A stretch of 64,000 nucleotides of DNA from Pantoea sp. CCBC3-3-1 (GCF_007981265.1 NZ_CP034363.1:62001-126000); one strand, 5' to 3'. Shown: positions 30,732 through 39,187, counted from the stretch's first letter. Program-made: numbers and translations. Notes: a model not told the origin generated them from the sequence alone.

Positions 30732-32213
30732 ATGAAAAAACTATTTATTGCACTGTGTTGTATTATTAGCCTGCCTTACGCAGGTGCTGCGGAAAAAAAA
30801 TTTTTCTCTGCACCGCAATCTGGCACTCATGAAGCACCCGGAGGATTCTGGGGCGCTATTTCAAAAACACCTGAACCAGGAAACCGGCAGACGGGTGGGA
30901 CCGTACTGGCTGATAAAATGCAAATCAAACCCGCAGAAATTGAAATGCAGCCAGCAGTGAAGGACCTGGCACGCCTGGAAAAACACGTTCCCGCCGACTG
31001 GCAGAGTGCAATCCATCTTGCCGTTAGTCACCATCCGTCCATCAGTAGCAGTATCGCCACGCTTGAATCGACAGGATTTGGGATTGAGGCCGCCAGCGCA
31101 GGCTATCTTCCTGCGGTGAAGGCAGGCATCACCTCGGGCCGCCAGCAGGCTGAAGGCAGCGGGCACATTGCCACCGTAGGCCTCTCACAAATGCTGTATG
31201 ACTTTGGCAAAACCGGCAGTGCGGTCGATCAGGCCAGCGCGAAATATCTGCGCCAGCAGGCCACCGTGCTTGAGCAAATTGATGCCGTTATTCAGCAAAC
31301 CGCACTGGCGATGAATGAGGTCTATCGATATACACAACTCGTTGATAACGCTAAAAAACAAGTAAAGTCACTGCGTGGGATTTTAAATCTGACGCAGCTG
31401 CGTGCAGAAGCTGGGGCCAGCACCCGTGTTGACCCGGTACAGGCCCAGGCCCGTGTCGAAGCCGCGGAAGCACAGCAGCAGGATATGGAGATCAAGCTAC
31501 AGCAGGAGAAATATCATCTTCAGTCACTGCTTGGGCAGCCTGTCGCAGAGAATCGTCTTTCTGCACCGCTGGATTTGCTCCCGCTGATTAAGCGTCAGAG
31601 TGAGCGTGTCGATCTGAATAAAAACCCGACCATTCTGGTTGCCCAGGCCGATATCGCTGTGGCTCAGGCTGAGTTAAGAAGCTATAAGGCACAGCGTTAT
31701 CCGACGCTTTCTCTGGAAGCCAATACCAATAAATATATCGGTGACATTGCCCGCTATCAGACCCACAGCCAGTATCAAAACGTTTATCTGTCACTGAGCA
31801 GCACGCTTTATCAAGGGGGGGCGCTGGTGGCACAGGAGCGTGCCAGTGCGAGAGCGCTGGAGGCCGCAAGAGCGATGATCGACAGTAAAAAACTGGAGCT
31901 TACCGATCGGCAAAGAAATTATTTTCAAAGCATGATGGGTTTGCAGCGCAATATTAGCCTGCTCACAAAAAGAATGAAAACCATTACGGAAACGCGAGTT
32001 TTGTATCGTGAGCAATATTTGTCATTAGGCAACAGGAATGCACTCGATCTGTTAAATACAGAACAAGAAATTAGCCGGGCGGAGCAAGATCTTATTAATG
32101 CCCATCGCGATTTATGGGCATCATCTGTTAATTACATTGTGCTTGCAGGAATAGCCAGAGAGGCTTTCAATTTCAATAACCAGGTTGTCCAGGGACTGCG
32201 CATTACTGAGTAA
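30732..32213 (+). CDS. TolC-family outer membrane channel of the adhesin type I secretion system
   Basis: 493 residues with a Sec signal peptide (MKKLFIALCCIISLPYAGA). The mature protein has a polar N-terminal extension (about 20-85) and then the TolC/LapE-type repeat of coiled-coil helices and strands (VGLSQMLYDFGKTGSAVDQA near 150-170; LSLSSTLYQGGALVAQERAS near 350; YLSLGNRNALDLLNTEQEIS near 435). Outer-membrane duct for the adhesin, paired with the ABC transporter and adaptor that follow. It is 25 nt upstream of the transporter gene. The only Shine-Dalgarno candidate (AGGA near 30714) is rather distant. Confidence 0.88.
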   Translation: MKKLFIALCCIISLPYAGAAEKKFFSAPQSGTHEAPGGFWGAISKTPEPGNRQTGGTVLADKMQIKPAEIEMQPAVKDLARLEKHVPADWQSAIHLAVSHHPSISSSIATLESTGFGIEAASAGYLPAVKAGITSGRQQAEGSGHIATVGLSQMLYDFGKTGSAVDQASAKYLRQQATVLEQIDAVIQQTALAMNEVYRYTQLVDNAKKQVKSLRGILNLTQLRAEAGASTRVDPVQAQARVEAAEAQQQDMEIKLQQEKYHLQSLLGQPVAENRLSAPLDLLPLIKRQSERVDLNKNPTILVAQADIAVAQAELRSYKAQRYPTLSLEANTNKYIGDIARYQTHSQYQNVYLSLSSTLYQGGALVAQERASARALEAARAMIDSKKLELTDRQRNYFQSMMGLQRNISLLTKRMKTITETRVLYREQYLSLGNRNALDLLNTEQEISRAEQDLINAHRDLWASSVNYIVLAGIAREAFNFNNQVVQGLRITE

Positions 32214-32238
32214 GGGCTCCCGGGTTTAATAAAAGGCT

Positions 32239-34452
32239 ATGAGAATGGAAAATAGAGAGCAACAGGAAAAGGCTGACGTTTCATCACAAACGAAAAGCGT
32301 TTATACCCCCTGGCTGGAAGCATTATTGCTGGTTGCAAAACATTATCGTCTGGATGGGTCGCCGGAGCGGGTAAAAGGGGAAGCTGAATGGCATTTGCAA
32401 CAGCTTTCGCCGGATTCGCTGATTGAGACTATGGCTCGCCAGCTAGGCCTGGTAGTGATATTCGATCGCTTCCATCAGGATTTGCTGGATCCCTGGCGCC
32501 TGCCGCTGATCGTCGATTTCGGCGATCGTGGTGTGGGTGTTCTCACCAAAGTGGGTGAAGAGAGTAAAGTCAGCGTTTTGCTCAGCGGCGAAAAGCAGCT
32601 TGAAACCGTGCTCAGCGTGGAAGATCTGGCGGAACATGCCTGCCGCGTTCTGTTAGTGAAGCCTGAAACGTCAGTGCCGGATGCGCGGGTAGATGACTAT
32701 ATCAAGCCGCATCGTCCGGACTGGCTGTGGCAAACCATTCTTAAGGAGTGGCCCTCCTATGTGAATGTCATGTTCGCCTCGCTGATCGCTAACGTGCTTG
32801 GCCTGTCAGCTATGCTCTTCACGATGCAGGTCTATGACCGGGTTATCCCGTCACAATCAATTCCATCGCTGTGGGTATTGTTTATCGGCGTGATGATCGC
32901 CCTGACGTTTGTTTTCATCATGCGCATTACTCGTACACATATCTCCGATATAGCAGGTAAAGGCGCGGATTTGCGCATTTCCGATCGGGTTTTTGGACAT
33001 GCGTTGCGCATTCGTAACGACCTGAGGCCCAGATCCACCGGTTCGTTTATTGCGCAAATTCGCGAGCTGGAACAGATCCGTGAACTGATCACCTCTACCA
33101 CCATCTCTGCAATTGCCGATCTGCCGTTCGTGATTATTTTTCTGTTTATTCTCTGGCTGCTGGGAGGCTGGCTGGTGCTGGTTCCGTTGGTCGCTATACC
33201 GCTGATTATTATTCCAGGCATTCTTGCCCAGCGCTCTCTGGCGAAGCTCTCCAGAGCAACGATGCGTGAGTCTGCGGTGCGGAATGCCATGCTGGTTGAA
33301 GCAGTACAGGGCATTGATGACATCAAACTACTGCGTGCGGAACCTTATTTCCAGAACCAGTGGAATCATCTCAATGAAGCCATCAGTAAATCTTCTAAAA
33401 AACAACGCTTTATTAGCGGTCTTCTGATGAGCTGGACCAGTGAAGTGCAGACGATTGCTTATATCGGCGTAGTGCTGGTTGGGGCATTTTTTGCCATGAG
33501 CGGTGACCTGTCGACCGGCGTCCTCATCGGCTGCTCCATGTTGGCTTCACGGATGATGGCCCCGCTGGGCCAGATGGCGATGATTTTCGGTCGCTGGCAG
33601 CAGGCAAAAGTTGCCCGGGAAGGACTGGAAAGCCTGCTAAACAGCGAGGTTGATCAGCCTGAACGCAGCGTACAGGTTCACCGCCCAAGAATTTACGGCG
33701 AGTACAAAATGTCCGGGATCAGCTACCGCTATGACCCTAACTCCTCAAAGCCAGTGTTGGCGGTGAACAAACTGACCATTAAGCAGGGTGAAAAGGTAGC
33801 CCTGCTCGGCCGGAACGGTTCCGGAAAGTCCACGCTATTACAAATAATGGCTGGCTTGCTGCAACCCGGTGAAGGGATGTTGTTACTGGATGATGTTCGA
33901 CTTTCCTCCATCGATCCGCTGGACGTGCGTCGTGATGTGGGCCTGGTGGGACAGAACTCGTCACTGTTTTTCGGCACTATCCGTGAGAATTTGCGGTTAG
34001 GGATGCCGCTGGCAACAGAAGAAGAGATGTTTGAGGCACTGGATATCAGCGGCGCCATTGAGTTTATTCGCCAGCTGCCGGAAGGTATGGATTATCAGTT
34101 GCAGGAGGGCGGAAAAGGATTGTCCGGCGGTCAGAGACAGCAGCTGCTGCTGGCACGCGCCGTGCTTCGTAAACCGAGCGTACTGCTGCTTGATGAGCCA
34201 ACGGCCTGGCTGGACGACGGCGTGGAAAAACATCTGATCGGCAAGCTGAAGGAATGGATGGGCAATCGCACGTTGATCATTGCCACGCATCGTCCAGCGG
34301 TAATGCAGCTCGTTGATCGTATTTTATTGATTGAAAATGGCCAAATTGTTCGGGATGGCAGTAAAGAAGAGATGTTGGTCACCGCGCCTAAAGCGAAGGC
34401 CGCACCTCATCAGGGGAAGGTAAATCTTTCATCGCAGGGAGCGGCATCATGA
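32239..34452 (+). CDS. Type I secretion ABC transporter (LapB-like permease/ATPase)
   Basis: 737 residues. N-terminal peptidase-C39-like domain (about 20-140) without the catalytic Cys-His pattern, the non-cleaving form used by RTX/LapA-type systems; ABC transmembrane domain (about 160-440); nucleotide-binding domain with Walker A GRNGSGKST (K530), LSGGQRQ at 628-634, and Walker B LLLDEPTAW (D652, E653). Inner-membrane motor exporting the adhesin together with the TolC-like and HlyD-like proteins. The stop overlaps the next start as ATGA. Tandem ATGs at 32239 and 32245 are both possible starts. Confidence 0.92.
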   Translation: MRMENREQQEKADVSSQTKSVYTPWLEALLLVAKHYRLDGSPERVKGEAEWHLQQLSPDSLIETMARQLGLVVIFDRFHQDLLDPWRLPLIVDFGDRGVGVLTKVGEESKVSVLLSGEKQLETVLSVEDLAEHACRVLLVKPETSVPDARVDDYIKPHRPDWLWQTILKEWPSYVNVMFASLIANVLGLSAMLFTMQVYDRVIPSQSIPSLWVLFIGVMIALTFVFIMRITRTHISDIAGKGADLRISDRVFGHALRIRNDLRPRSTGSFIAQIRELEQIRELITSTTISAIADLPFVIIFLFILWLLGGWLVLVPLVAIPLIIIPGILAQRSLAKLSRATMRESAVRNAMLVEAVQGIDDIKLLRAEPYFQNQWNHLNEAISKSSKKQRFISGLLMSWTSEVQTIAYIGVVLVGAFFAMSGDLSTGVLIGCSMLASRMMAPLGQMAMIFGRWQQAKVAREGLESLLNSEVDQPERSVQVHRPRIYGEYKMSGISYRYDPNSSKPVLAVNKLTIKQGEKVALLGRNGSGKSTLLQIMAGLLQPGEGMLLLDDVRLSSIDPLDVRRDVGLVGQNSSLFFGTIRENLRLGMPLATEEEMFEALDISGAIEFIRQLPEGMDYQLQEGGKGLSGGQRQQLLLARAVLRKPSVLLLDEPTAWLDDGVEKHLIGKLKEWMGNRTLIIATHRPAVMQLVDRILLIENGQIVRDGSKEEMLVTAPKAKAAPHQGKVNLSSQGAAS

Positions 34453-35639
34453 TTCAGCAACTCATTAGCTGTTTTAAAAAAGGAAAATCTTCGCGTCCAC
34501 GGCGATTGTTCTCCTCCGGCGCCGTCATCATCTGGTCGGTGATGGCCATGCTGCTGATGTTCTTTGTCTGGGCCACGCGTTTTCAGCTGGATGAAGTGAC
34601 CATTGGGGTTGGTAAAGTCGTTCCCAGTATGCACGAGCAGATTATTCAGTCGCTGGAAGGCGGGATCCTTAAAGAGCTGAAAGTGCACGAAGGCGATGTG
34701 GTCGAAGCGGGTCAGGTTCTGGCGCTGCTGGACCCCACCCAGATCGATTCTGGCGTGCAGGAGAGTACCGTGCGTATGCGCGCTGCGCTGGCGACCTCTG
34801 CGCGTCTTCAGGCAGAAACCGAAGGCCGCGAACTGACCTTTCCGCCTGAAGTGAAGGAGGATAAGCATCTGGTCGCGGCTGAAACGGCGCTCTATAAATC
34901 GCGCAGGGAAAATCTTGAAAAAACGCAGAGTGGCCTGCGAGAAGCGCTGGATCTGATCAACCGCGAGCTGAGACTGACTTCCTCACTGGTAGCGAAAGGG
35001 GCGGCCAGTGATGTAGAAGTGCTACGGCTGAAAAGGCAGGCCAACGATCTGCAAAGCAAACTCAATGATGCCGAAAACCAGTATATGGTTCGCGCCCGGG
35101 AAGATCTGGCAAAGGCCAATACGGAAGTCGCCTCTCAACGCTCCATTATTATCGGACGGGCGGATTCACTGAAGAGAACGATGATTGTGGCGCCGGTCAG
35201 AGGGATCGTGAAAGACATTGAGGTGAATACCGTGGGTGGCGTTATCCCGCAGCGCGGCAATTTAATGGAAATCGTCCCGCTGGACGAGCAGCTGGTGGTT
35301 GAAGCGCAGATTGCACCACGCGACGTCGCCTTTATTACGCCTGGTCAGCGTGCGGTGGTGAAGCTGACGGCCTATGACTACAACATCTATGGCGGACTTG
35401 AAGGCAAGGTGGCTTCTATCTCGCCGGACACTATTCAGGATGAAGTGCACCGGGATCAATATTTCTACCGTGTGTATGTACGCACTGAAAAGGATTCTCT
35501 GGTCAACAAAAACGGTAAGCACTTTCCTGTCTATCCGGGGATGATCGCCATGGCGGAAATTCATACCGGCAGCAAAACGATAATGGAATATTTGCTCAAG
35601 CCGCTGAACCGCGCACGGGAAGCCCTTCGCGAAAGATAG
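34449..35639 (+). CDS. HlyD-family periplasmic adaptor of the type I secretion system
   Basis: 396 residues: short cytoplasmic N-terminus, one membrane span (about 23-45, AVIIWSVMAMLLMFFVWATR), lipoyl half-motif SLEGGILKELKVHEGDVVEA, a long coiled-coil hairpin (about 110-240), the second lipoyl half with IVAPVRGIVKDIEVNTVGGV, and the beta-barrel domain (VEAQIAPRDVAFITPGQ). LapC/HlyD-type adaptor linking the ABC transporter to the outer-membrane channel. Starts inside the stop of the transporter gene (ATGA), indicating translational coupling. No LapD/LapG-like gene lies in the window. Confidence 0.92.
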   Translation: MIQQLISCFKKGKSSRPRRLFSSGAVIIWSVMAMLLMFFVWATRFQLDEVTIGVGKVVPSMHEQIIQSLEGGILKELKVHEGDVVEAGQVLALLDPTQIDSGVQESTVRMRAALATSARLQAETEGRELTFPPEVKEDKHLVAAETALYKSRRENLEKTQSGLREALDLINRELRLTSSLVAKGAASDVEVLRLKRQANDLQSKLNDAENQYMVRAREDLAKANTEVASQRSIIIGRADSLKRTMIVAPVRGIVKDIEVNTVGGVIPQRGNLMEIVPLDEQLVVEAQIAPRDVAFITPGQRAVVKLTAYDYNIYGGLEGKVASISPDTIQDEVHRDQYFYRVYVRTEKDSLVNKNGKHFPVYPGMIAMAEIHTGSKTIMEYLLKPLNRAREALRER

Positions 35640-35806
35640 AGCGTTCAGGGGAGGCCAGCAGGCTTCCCTTTTTGCTGCCATAATCCTGGGCTTTCCTGCT
35701 TCCCTTGCCAGGGCAGAAGAGATAATGTGCGCGTTATGGGAGAGAGGGATGTCAGAAAACCTGTTGCTCCCGGTTCATGACAATAACTTTTCTCATTGGA
35801 GAAACT

Positions 35807-36316
35807 ATGAGTAAGTCGAAGTACGTTTTGTTTTCAGCAATGTTGTTTGGGGCGATGCCGTTAGTAACGACGGCTTATGCAGAAGGCGAACAGGCTCCGC
35901 AGACCCAGACCCCGGAAGGGCAGGATCCGGCTGCACAGGCACCTGATGCGCAGGAATCCGCGACCTCAGAGCCAGATAATTCTACCGCGCCATCCTCGAC
36001 TTCCCAGACTTCTGCCTCACAGGCTCAGTCTATGCAAAACCCGGATACTGAGGCCCCGGAGCAGCGCGATCCGGCTCATCCGTACGAGATCAAATATTTC
36101 TTCGCTGACTTCCAGCGTTTTACCACTGGCAGCGTGGTTCCCGATCGCTATCGCACCAAAAAATATGAAATCGTTGACTGGAAAACCCGTAACCTGCCAG
36201 CGCCTGATGCCGGCACTAACTGGACCTATATGGGCGGCAACTACGTGCTGATTTCCAAAGCGGATGGCAAAATCCTGAAAGCGGAATCGGGCGATATTTT
36301 CTACAAGCAGAATTAA
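35807..36316 (+). CDS. RcnB-family periplasmic protein with low-complexity linker
   Basis: 169 residues from the ATG at 35807 (MSKSKYVLFSAMLFGAMPLV), with a GGAG Shine-Dalgarno; an upstream in-frame ATG at 35777 is less likely. Sec signal peptide (cleavage near AYA-EGEQ), then a Gln/Ala/Pro/Ser/Thr-rich linker (about 27-87), then an RcnB-like C-terminal domain (VVPDRYRTKKYEIVDWKTRN; NWTYMGGNYVLIS; KADGKILKA). RcnB itself is a periplasmic nickel/cobalt homeostasis protein, but many paralogues have no known role, and rcnA/rcnR are not here. It follows the secretion operon by about 170 bp. Confidence 0.75.
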   Translation: MSKSKYVLFSAMLFGAMPLVTTAYAEGEQAPQTQTPEGQDPAAQAPDAQESATSEPDNSTAPSSTSQTSASQAQSMQNPDTEAPEQRDPAHPYEIKYFFADFQRFTTGSVVPDRYRTKKYEIVDWKTRNLPAPDAGTNWTYMGGNYVLISKADGKILKAESGDIFYKQN

Positions 36317-36343
36317 TCTCTGCGGCGCAAAAGTGCCCTTAAA

Positions 36344-36384
36344 GCAAAACACCCTGCCAGCGTTGCGTTGACAGGGTGTTTTGC
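36344..36384. terminator. Bidirectional terminator between RcnB-like and membrane protein genes
   Basis: Perfect 13-bp stem GCAAAACACCCTG / CAGGGTGTTTTGC with a 15-nt loop, between two convergent genes. A/T-rich stem ends give a U-run in both directions. Confidence 0.85.
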
Positions 36385-36406
36385 AGTGGCCGCTAAGAAA
36401 AACGCG

Positions 36407-37015
36407 TTATGCCTGCGGCGCACGGGAGCCATACAGATAGCGGCAGGAAGCCAGCAGGCACAGGCTGTAGCCTAGCAGCTCACAGCCTTCTTCCGCCATG
36501 TTTTTAACCGTGTGGTTATAACCGTCAAGCATCAGATGCTGCCAGAGATCGCGCATGCCAAACAGGCGTGAAAACACCAGCACGGTCAGTAAACCGGCAC
36601 ACATCATCCCCCAGCTTGGCTGACGCAAAAAATCGGCCAGTTCACTGACGGCACGCCGCGGATTCAGCAGGGCGATTGCCAGGCAAACCGCCGCTGTAGC
36701 CAGCGCGAACCAAACCCAGCAGCCATGAGAAAGCTCGTCGAACAGAAAATCCAGTTCACGGATCAGCATGCAGGCAAAAAAGCCGCCGATCAGCACCAGG
36801 CCAGGGGCCGATTCTTTGAAGACGCGCTGAAAATAGAGTAGCGACGTCACCAGCAGCATCATTTCCTGGGCGATTTCCGTAAAGGACGTTTCGTGAACGG
36901 CATCGTTCATCCAGCGAACATCAATAAACACCAGCCCCATCATGGCGCTGATAAAAAGTGCACAGCCAATAAAAGCGAACGCCCGGTTTCGAATAAAAAG
37001 TAAATCAGATTGCAT
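36407..37015 (-). CDS. Polytopic membrane protein of unknown function
   Basis: 202 residues. I do not recognise the family. About six predicted membrane segments, near 12-31, 46-65, 70-86, 99-117, 134-152 and 176-193. Charged residues cluster in or near membranes: EIAQEMM, CMLIRELDFLFDELSHGCW and NHTVKNMAEEGCELLGYSL. The repeated E-x-x-E/D and His pattern could indicate a metal- or proton-handling site, but this is speculation. It looks monocistronic: the terminator 36344-36384 lies after it, and 37016-37197 upstream holds only its presumed promoter. Confidence 0.7.
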   Translation of the reverse strand: MQSDLLFIRNRAFAFIGCALFISAMMGLVFIDVRWMNDAVHETSFTEIAQEMMLLVTSLLYFQRVFKESAPGLVLIGGFFACMLIRELDFLFDELSHGCWVWFALATAAVCLAIALLNPRRAVSELADFLRQPSWGMMCAGLLTVLVFSRLFGMRDLWQHLMLDGYNHTVKNMAEEGCELLGYSLCLLASCRYLYGSRAPQA

Positions 37016-37197
37016 ACAGCCCCTTATTTTTGTCGGGGCGATTATAAGTATCGTTCTGGTAATGGCTTACCAATTAATGCCGATGAAGATGATAAGGCAC
37101 AGACGGTTAATCCGTGCCGGGTAAGATTTGCATTAAGTGCGTTTTTCACCGCTTTTCTGCACTATGTTTGCTTATAAGACGCTCGATCGCGGCAACA

Positions 37198-37788
37198 TTA
37201 TTCCGTTAGCAGGTACTTCTCCTGTTGACGAATAAACCAGGCGAGCGGCACATGGTGCGGTGCCTGCGTCAGCTGTTCAATTCCACGCTCAATAATGGTT
37301 GAAGCCTGTTGCCAGAGATCGGGATGACCTTCTTTAAGCAAAGCGATCTGCACGCGCTTTTCTATCAAATATACGCGTGCGAAATGCGGGTCAAAATGAA
37401 TAATCGAACGGGTATTATCGATGATATCGGCAAGCTTGATGGTCTGTGCATCTGCGGAAGCCTGAGCCGTATGGCGGAAGTGCGCCACCTTACGTGCAGC
37501 GCGATTTTTTGCCTTTAGCGACTTGCTGTCGGTCAGCATTTCTACCAGTTCAGCCACTTCCTCGCCAAAATAGCTGGCGATATCCTGCAAGGTGCTCGGC
37601 GTATCTTCCACCGTATCGTGCAGCCAGGCGGCAGCCAGCATGGCTTCGTTATCGGTCACGCTTCTTACCAGTTCGACGACGGCTGCCGGATGAACAATAT
37701 AAGGTTCATCGGTATATTTGCGTCGCTGGCCCGTTTCGGCATGCGCTTTGGTCGCATAACGCCGCGCCTGTTCTTCCAGTGAATTCAT
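37198..37788 (-). CDS. HD-domain phosphohydrolase, MESH1/small-alarmone-hydrolase-like
   Basis: 196 residues, start at the ATG 37788 ([16 protein letters not shown]), 7 nt after GGGGAG; the ATG at 37794 is too close to it. Metal-binding HD pattern: H33 ([10 protein letters not shown]), H57-D58, E61-D62 (WLHDTVEDT) and D121 ([12 protein letters not shown]), arranged like the SpoT hydrolase domain and metazoan MESH1. Family members hydrolyse (p)ppGpp or related nucleotides; the substrate here is inferred. Divergent from ohrR with only 65 bp between starts. Confidence 0.8.
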   Translation of the reverse strand: MNSLEEQARRYATKAHAETGQRRKYTDEPYIVHPAAVVELVRSVTDNEAMLAAAWLHDTVEDTPSTLQDIASYFGEEVAELVEMLTDSKSLKAKNRAARKVAHFRHTAQASADAQTIKLADIIDNTRSIIHFDPHFARVYLIEKRVQIALLKEGHPDLWQQASTIIERGIEQLTQAPHHVPLAWFIRQQEKYLLTE

Positions 37789-37817
37789 CGTCATTCTCCC
37801 CGTGGACTAATATTCGC

Positions 37818-37846
37818 TTGCAATTATGTAGTGTGCTATTTATATT
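37818..37846 (+). promoter_or_regulatory. Candidate sigma-70 promoter of ohrR, giving a leaderless transcript
   Basis: TTGCAA (37818-37823) and TATATT (37841-37846) are separated by exactly 17 bp. Transcription would begin at about 37850-37854, at or next to the ohrR ATG (37854), which has no Shine-Dalgarno. The TTGCAATT element could also be part of an OhrR operator. Confidence 0.5.
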
Positions 37847-37853
37847 TTTGCTT

Positions 37854-38312
37854 ATGACTACAGATAAAGATGACAAAAAAGCGGAAGCGCCGCCACTGTT
37901 GCTTGATCAGCAGCTCTGTTTTGCGCTTTACTCTGCCAATCTCGCGCTTAACAAGCTTTACCGCCAGCTGCTGACCGGGCTGGAGATCACCTATCCGCAA
38001 TATCTGGTGATGCTGGTGCTGTGGGAGCGCGATGATGTCACCGTATCGGATATCGGTGAGCGGCTGTTTCTGGATTCCGCCACCCTGACGCCACTGCTGA
38101 AAAGACTCGAAGCGGCAGGCTTACTGAATCGCCAACGCTCCCGTAAAGATGAGCGACAGGTTGTCGTCACGCTCACTGAACAGGGGCGATCGCTGCGTGA
38201 AAAAGCGGTGGCGATACCGGATGCGGTTTTCTCGGCGTCGTCTTGTCAGGCTGACACGCTGAAGTCACTGAAACAAGAACTGGAAAACCTGCGCGATAAC
38301 CTCAACGGTTAG
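37854..38312 (+). CDS. ohrR: OhrR, MarR-family organic-peroxide-sensing repressor
   Basis: 152 residues from the ATG at 37854 ([20 protein letters not shown]); the frame is open far upstream, but that part overlaps the HD gene on the other strand. Reactive cysteine C22 in [20 protein letters not shown], the hallmark of OhrR, with C131 (ASSCQAD) as the likely partner of a two-cysteine mechanism. Winged-helix region about 58-108 ([36 protein letters not shown]). Represses ohr and itself until oxidised (family knowledge). ohr follows 124 bp downstream in the same direction. Confidence 0.92.
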   Translation: MTTDKDDKKAEAPPLLLDQQLCFALYSANLALNKLYRQLLTGLEITYPQYLVMLVLWERDDVTVSDIGERLFLDSATLTPLLKRLEAAGLLNRQRSRKDERQVVVTLTEQGRSLREKAVAIPDAVFSASSCQADTLKSLKQELENLRDNLNG

Positions 38313-38378
38313 GCGTGGGAGTTTGCCGGGCCATCGCGTCCGGAAAAGCAGAACTATACTTAACAAGCTCGCGCTGAT

Positions 38379-38394
38379 AAATCGCTCGCGATTT
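38379..38394. promoter_or_regulatory. Inverted repeat upstream of ohr (candidate operator)
   Basis: Perfect inverted repeat AAATCGC-TC-GCGATTT, 42 bp before the ohr start. Placement fits an OhrR operator; a role as an ohrR terminator is less likely since no U-run follows and a 2-nt loop is too tight. Confidence 0.45.
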
Positions 38395-38436
38395 AATAGC
38401 GCAAAATAACTGAACCTGCATAGCAAGGAGTCTCTG

Positions 38437-38865
38437 ATGTCTTTAGAAAAAGTTGTTTATCGTGCAAAAGCGAAAGCTACCGGTGGTCGTGACGGTCGTG
38501 CTACCTCTTCTGATGGCGTACTGGATGTTAAACTGGGCGTGCCAAAAGAGATGGGCGGCGCAGGTGGTGAAGTGACTAACCCTGAGCAACTTTTTGCTGC
38601 CGGTTATTCAGCCTGCTTCCTGGGCGCGATGAAGTTCGTGGCGGGTCGCGATAAAATCGCCATGCCGAAAGAGGCGTTTATTGAAGGTGAAGTCGGTATC
38701 GGCCCTATCCCAAATGGTTTCGGTATCGAAGCAACGCTGACTATCCATCTGGAAGGTATGGACGCGGCAGAAGCGAAGAAACTGGTTGATGCGGCGCATA
38801 TCGTCTGCCCGTATTCTAACGCCACTCGCGACAACATCGACGTGACGCTGAATATCGTTAACTGA
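38437..38865 (+). CDS. ohr: Organic hydroperoxide resistance protein Ohr
   Basis: 142-residue Ohr subfamily member of OsmC/Ohr, a cytoplasmic thiol peroxidase reducing organic hydroperoxides using lipoyl-linked reductants. Peroxidatic C60 ([15 protein letters not shown]) and resolving C124 ([12 protein letters not shown]) are present, with the N-terminal [20 protein letters not shown] containing the conserved Arg. AAGGAG Shine-Dalgarno 8 nt before the ATG. Regulated presumably by the adjacent ohrR. Confidence 0.96.
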   Translation: MSLEKVVYRAKAKATGGRDGRATSSDGVLDVKLGVPKEMGGAGGEVTNPEQLFAAGYSACFLGAMKFVAGRDKIAMPKEAFIEGEVGIGPIPNGFGIEATLTIHLEGMDAAEAKKLVDAAHIVCPYSNATRDNIDVTLNIVN

Positions 38866-39082
38866 TGATCCATGGCCAGGGCGGTGCATTCTGCCCTGGT
38901 ATTTTGCGGATTGGCGATCCCATCCTGTCCCCTGTCATTGCGGCTTTAACAACCTTTGAAGTTGCGTAACTTCTCTCATTTCAGCCTTTATTCACGCAAT
39001 TGATCTGATTATTCCCCGGTAATGTGGTTAACTACGCCGCGCTCACGCTGAGAGATTCCTGCCCCTCCAGAAGGAGACGGGA

Positions 39083-39154
39083 ATGTCAGCTTCAAATGAT
39101 AATCGACCTGTTTTCCGAACTCTGGCGCAACGGCACGGTCTGATTACCGTTTAG
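39083..39154 (+). CDS. Candidate 23-residue small protein / leader peptide upstream of eptB
   Basis: ATG at 39083 preceded by AAGGAG (39071-39076) at ideal spacing; reads MSASNDNRPVFRTLAQRHGL then ITV and TAG. The stop is 33 bp before the eptB start. Not hydrophobic, so not an obvious membrane mini-protein. I do not recognise it. The rest of the 322-bp gap 38866-39187 holds no other gene that I can see and presumably the eptB promoter. Could be a regulatory leader ORF or chance; the strong Shine-Dalgarno is the main support. Confidence 0.5.
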   Translation: MSASNDNRPVFRTLAQRHGLITV

Positions 39155-39187
39155 AATTCGTTTAAGTTACACCGGGAAAAAGGTTGG

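Noticed and set aside
35640..35806. A gene between the HlyD-like adaptor and the RcnB-like protein
   Set aside because: Only short frames without ribosome-binding sites; treated as promoter region.
37446..37853. N-terminal extension of OhrR by 136 residues (open frame to 37446)
   Set aside because: The extension overlaps the HD hydrolase on the other strand, is Arg/Pro/Cys-rich nonsense, and OhrR proteins begin where the ATG at 37854 lies.
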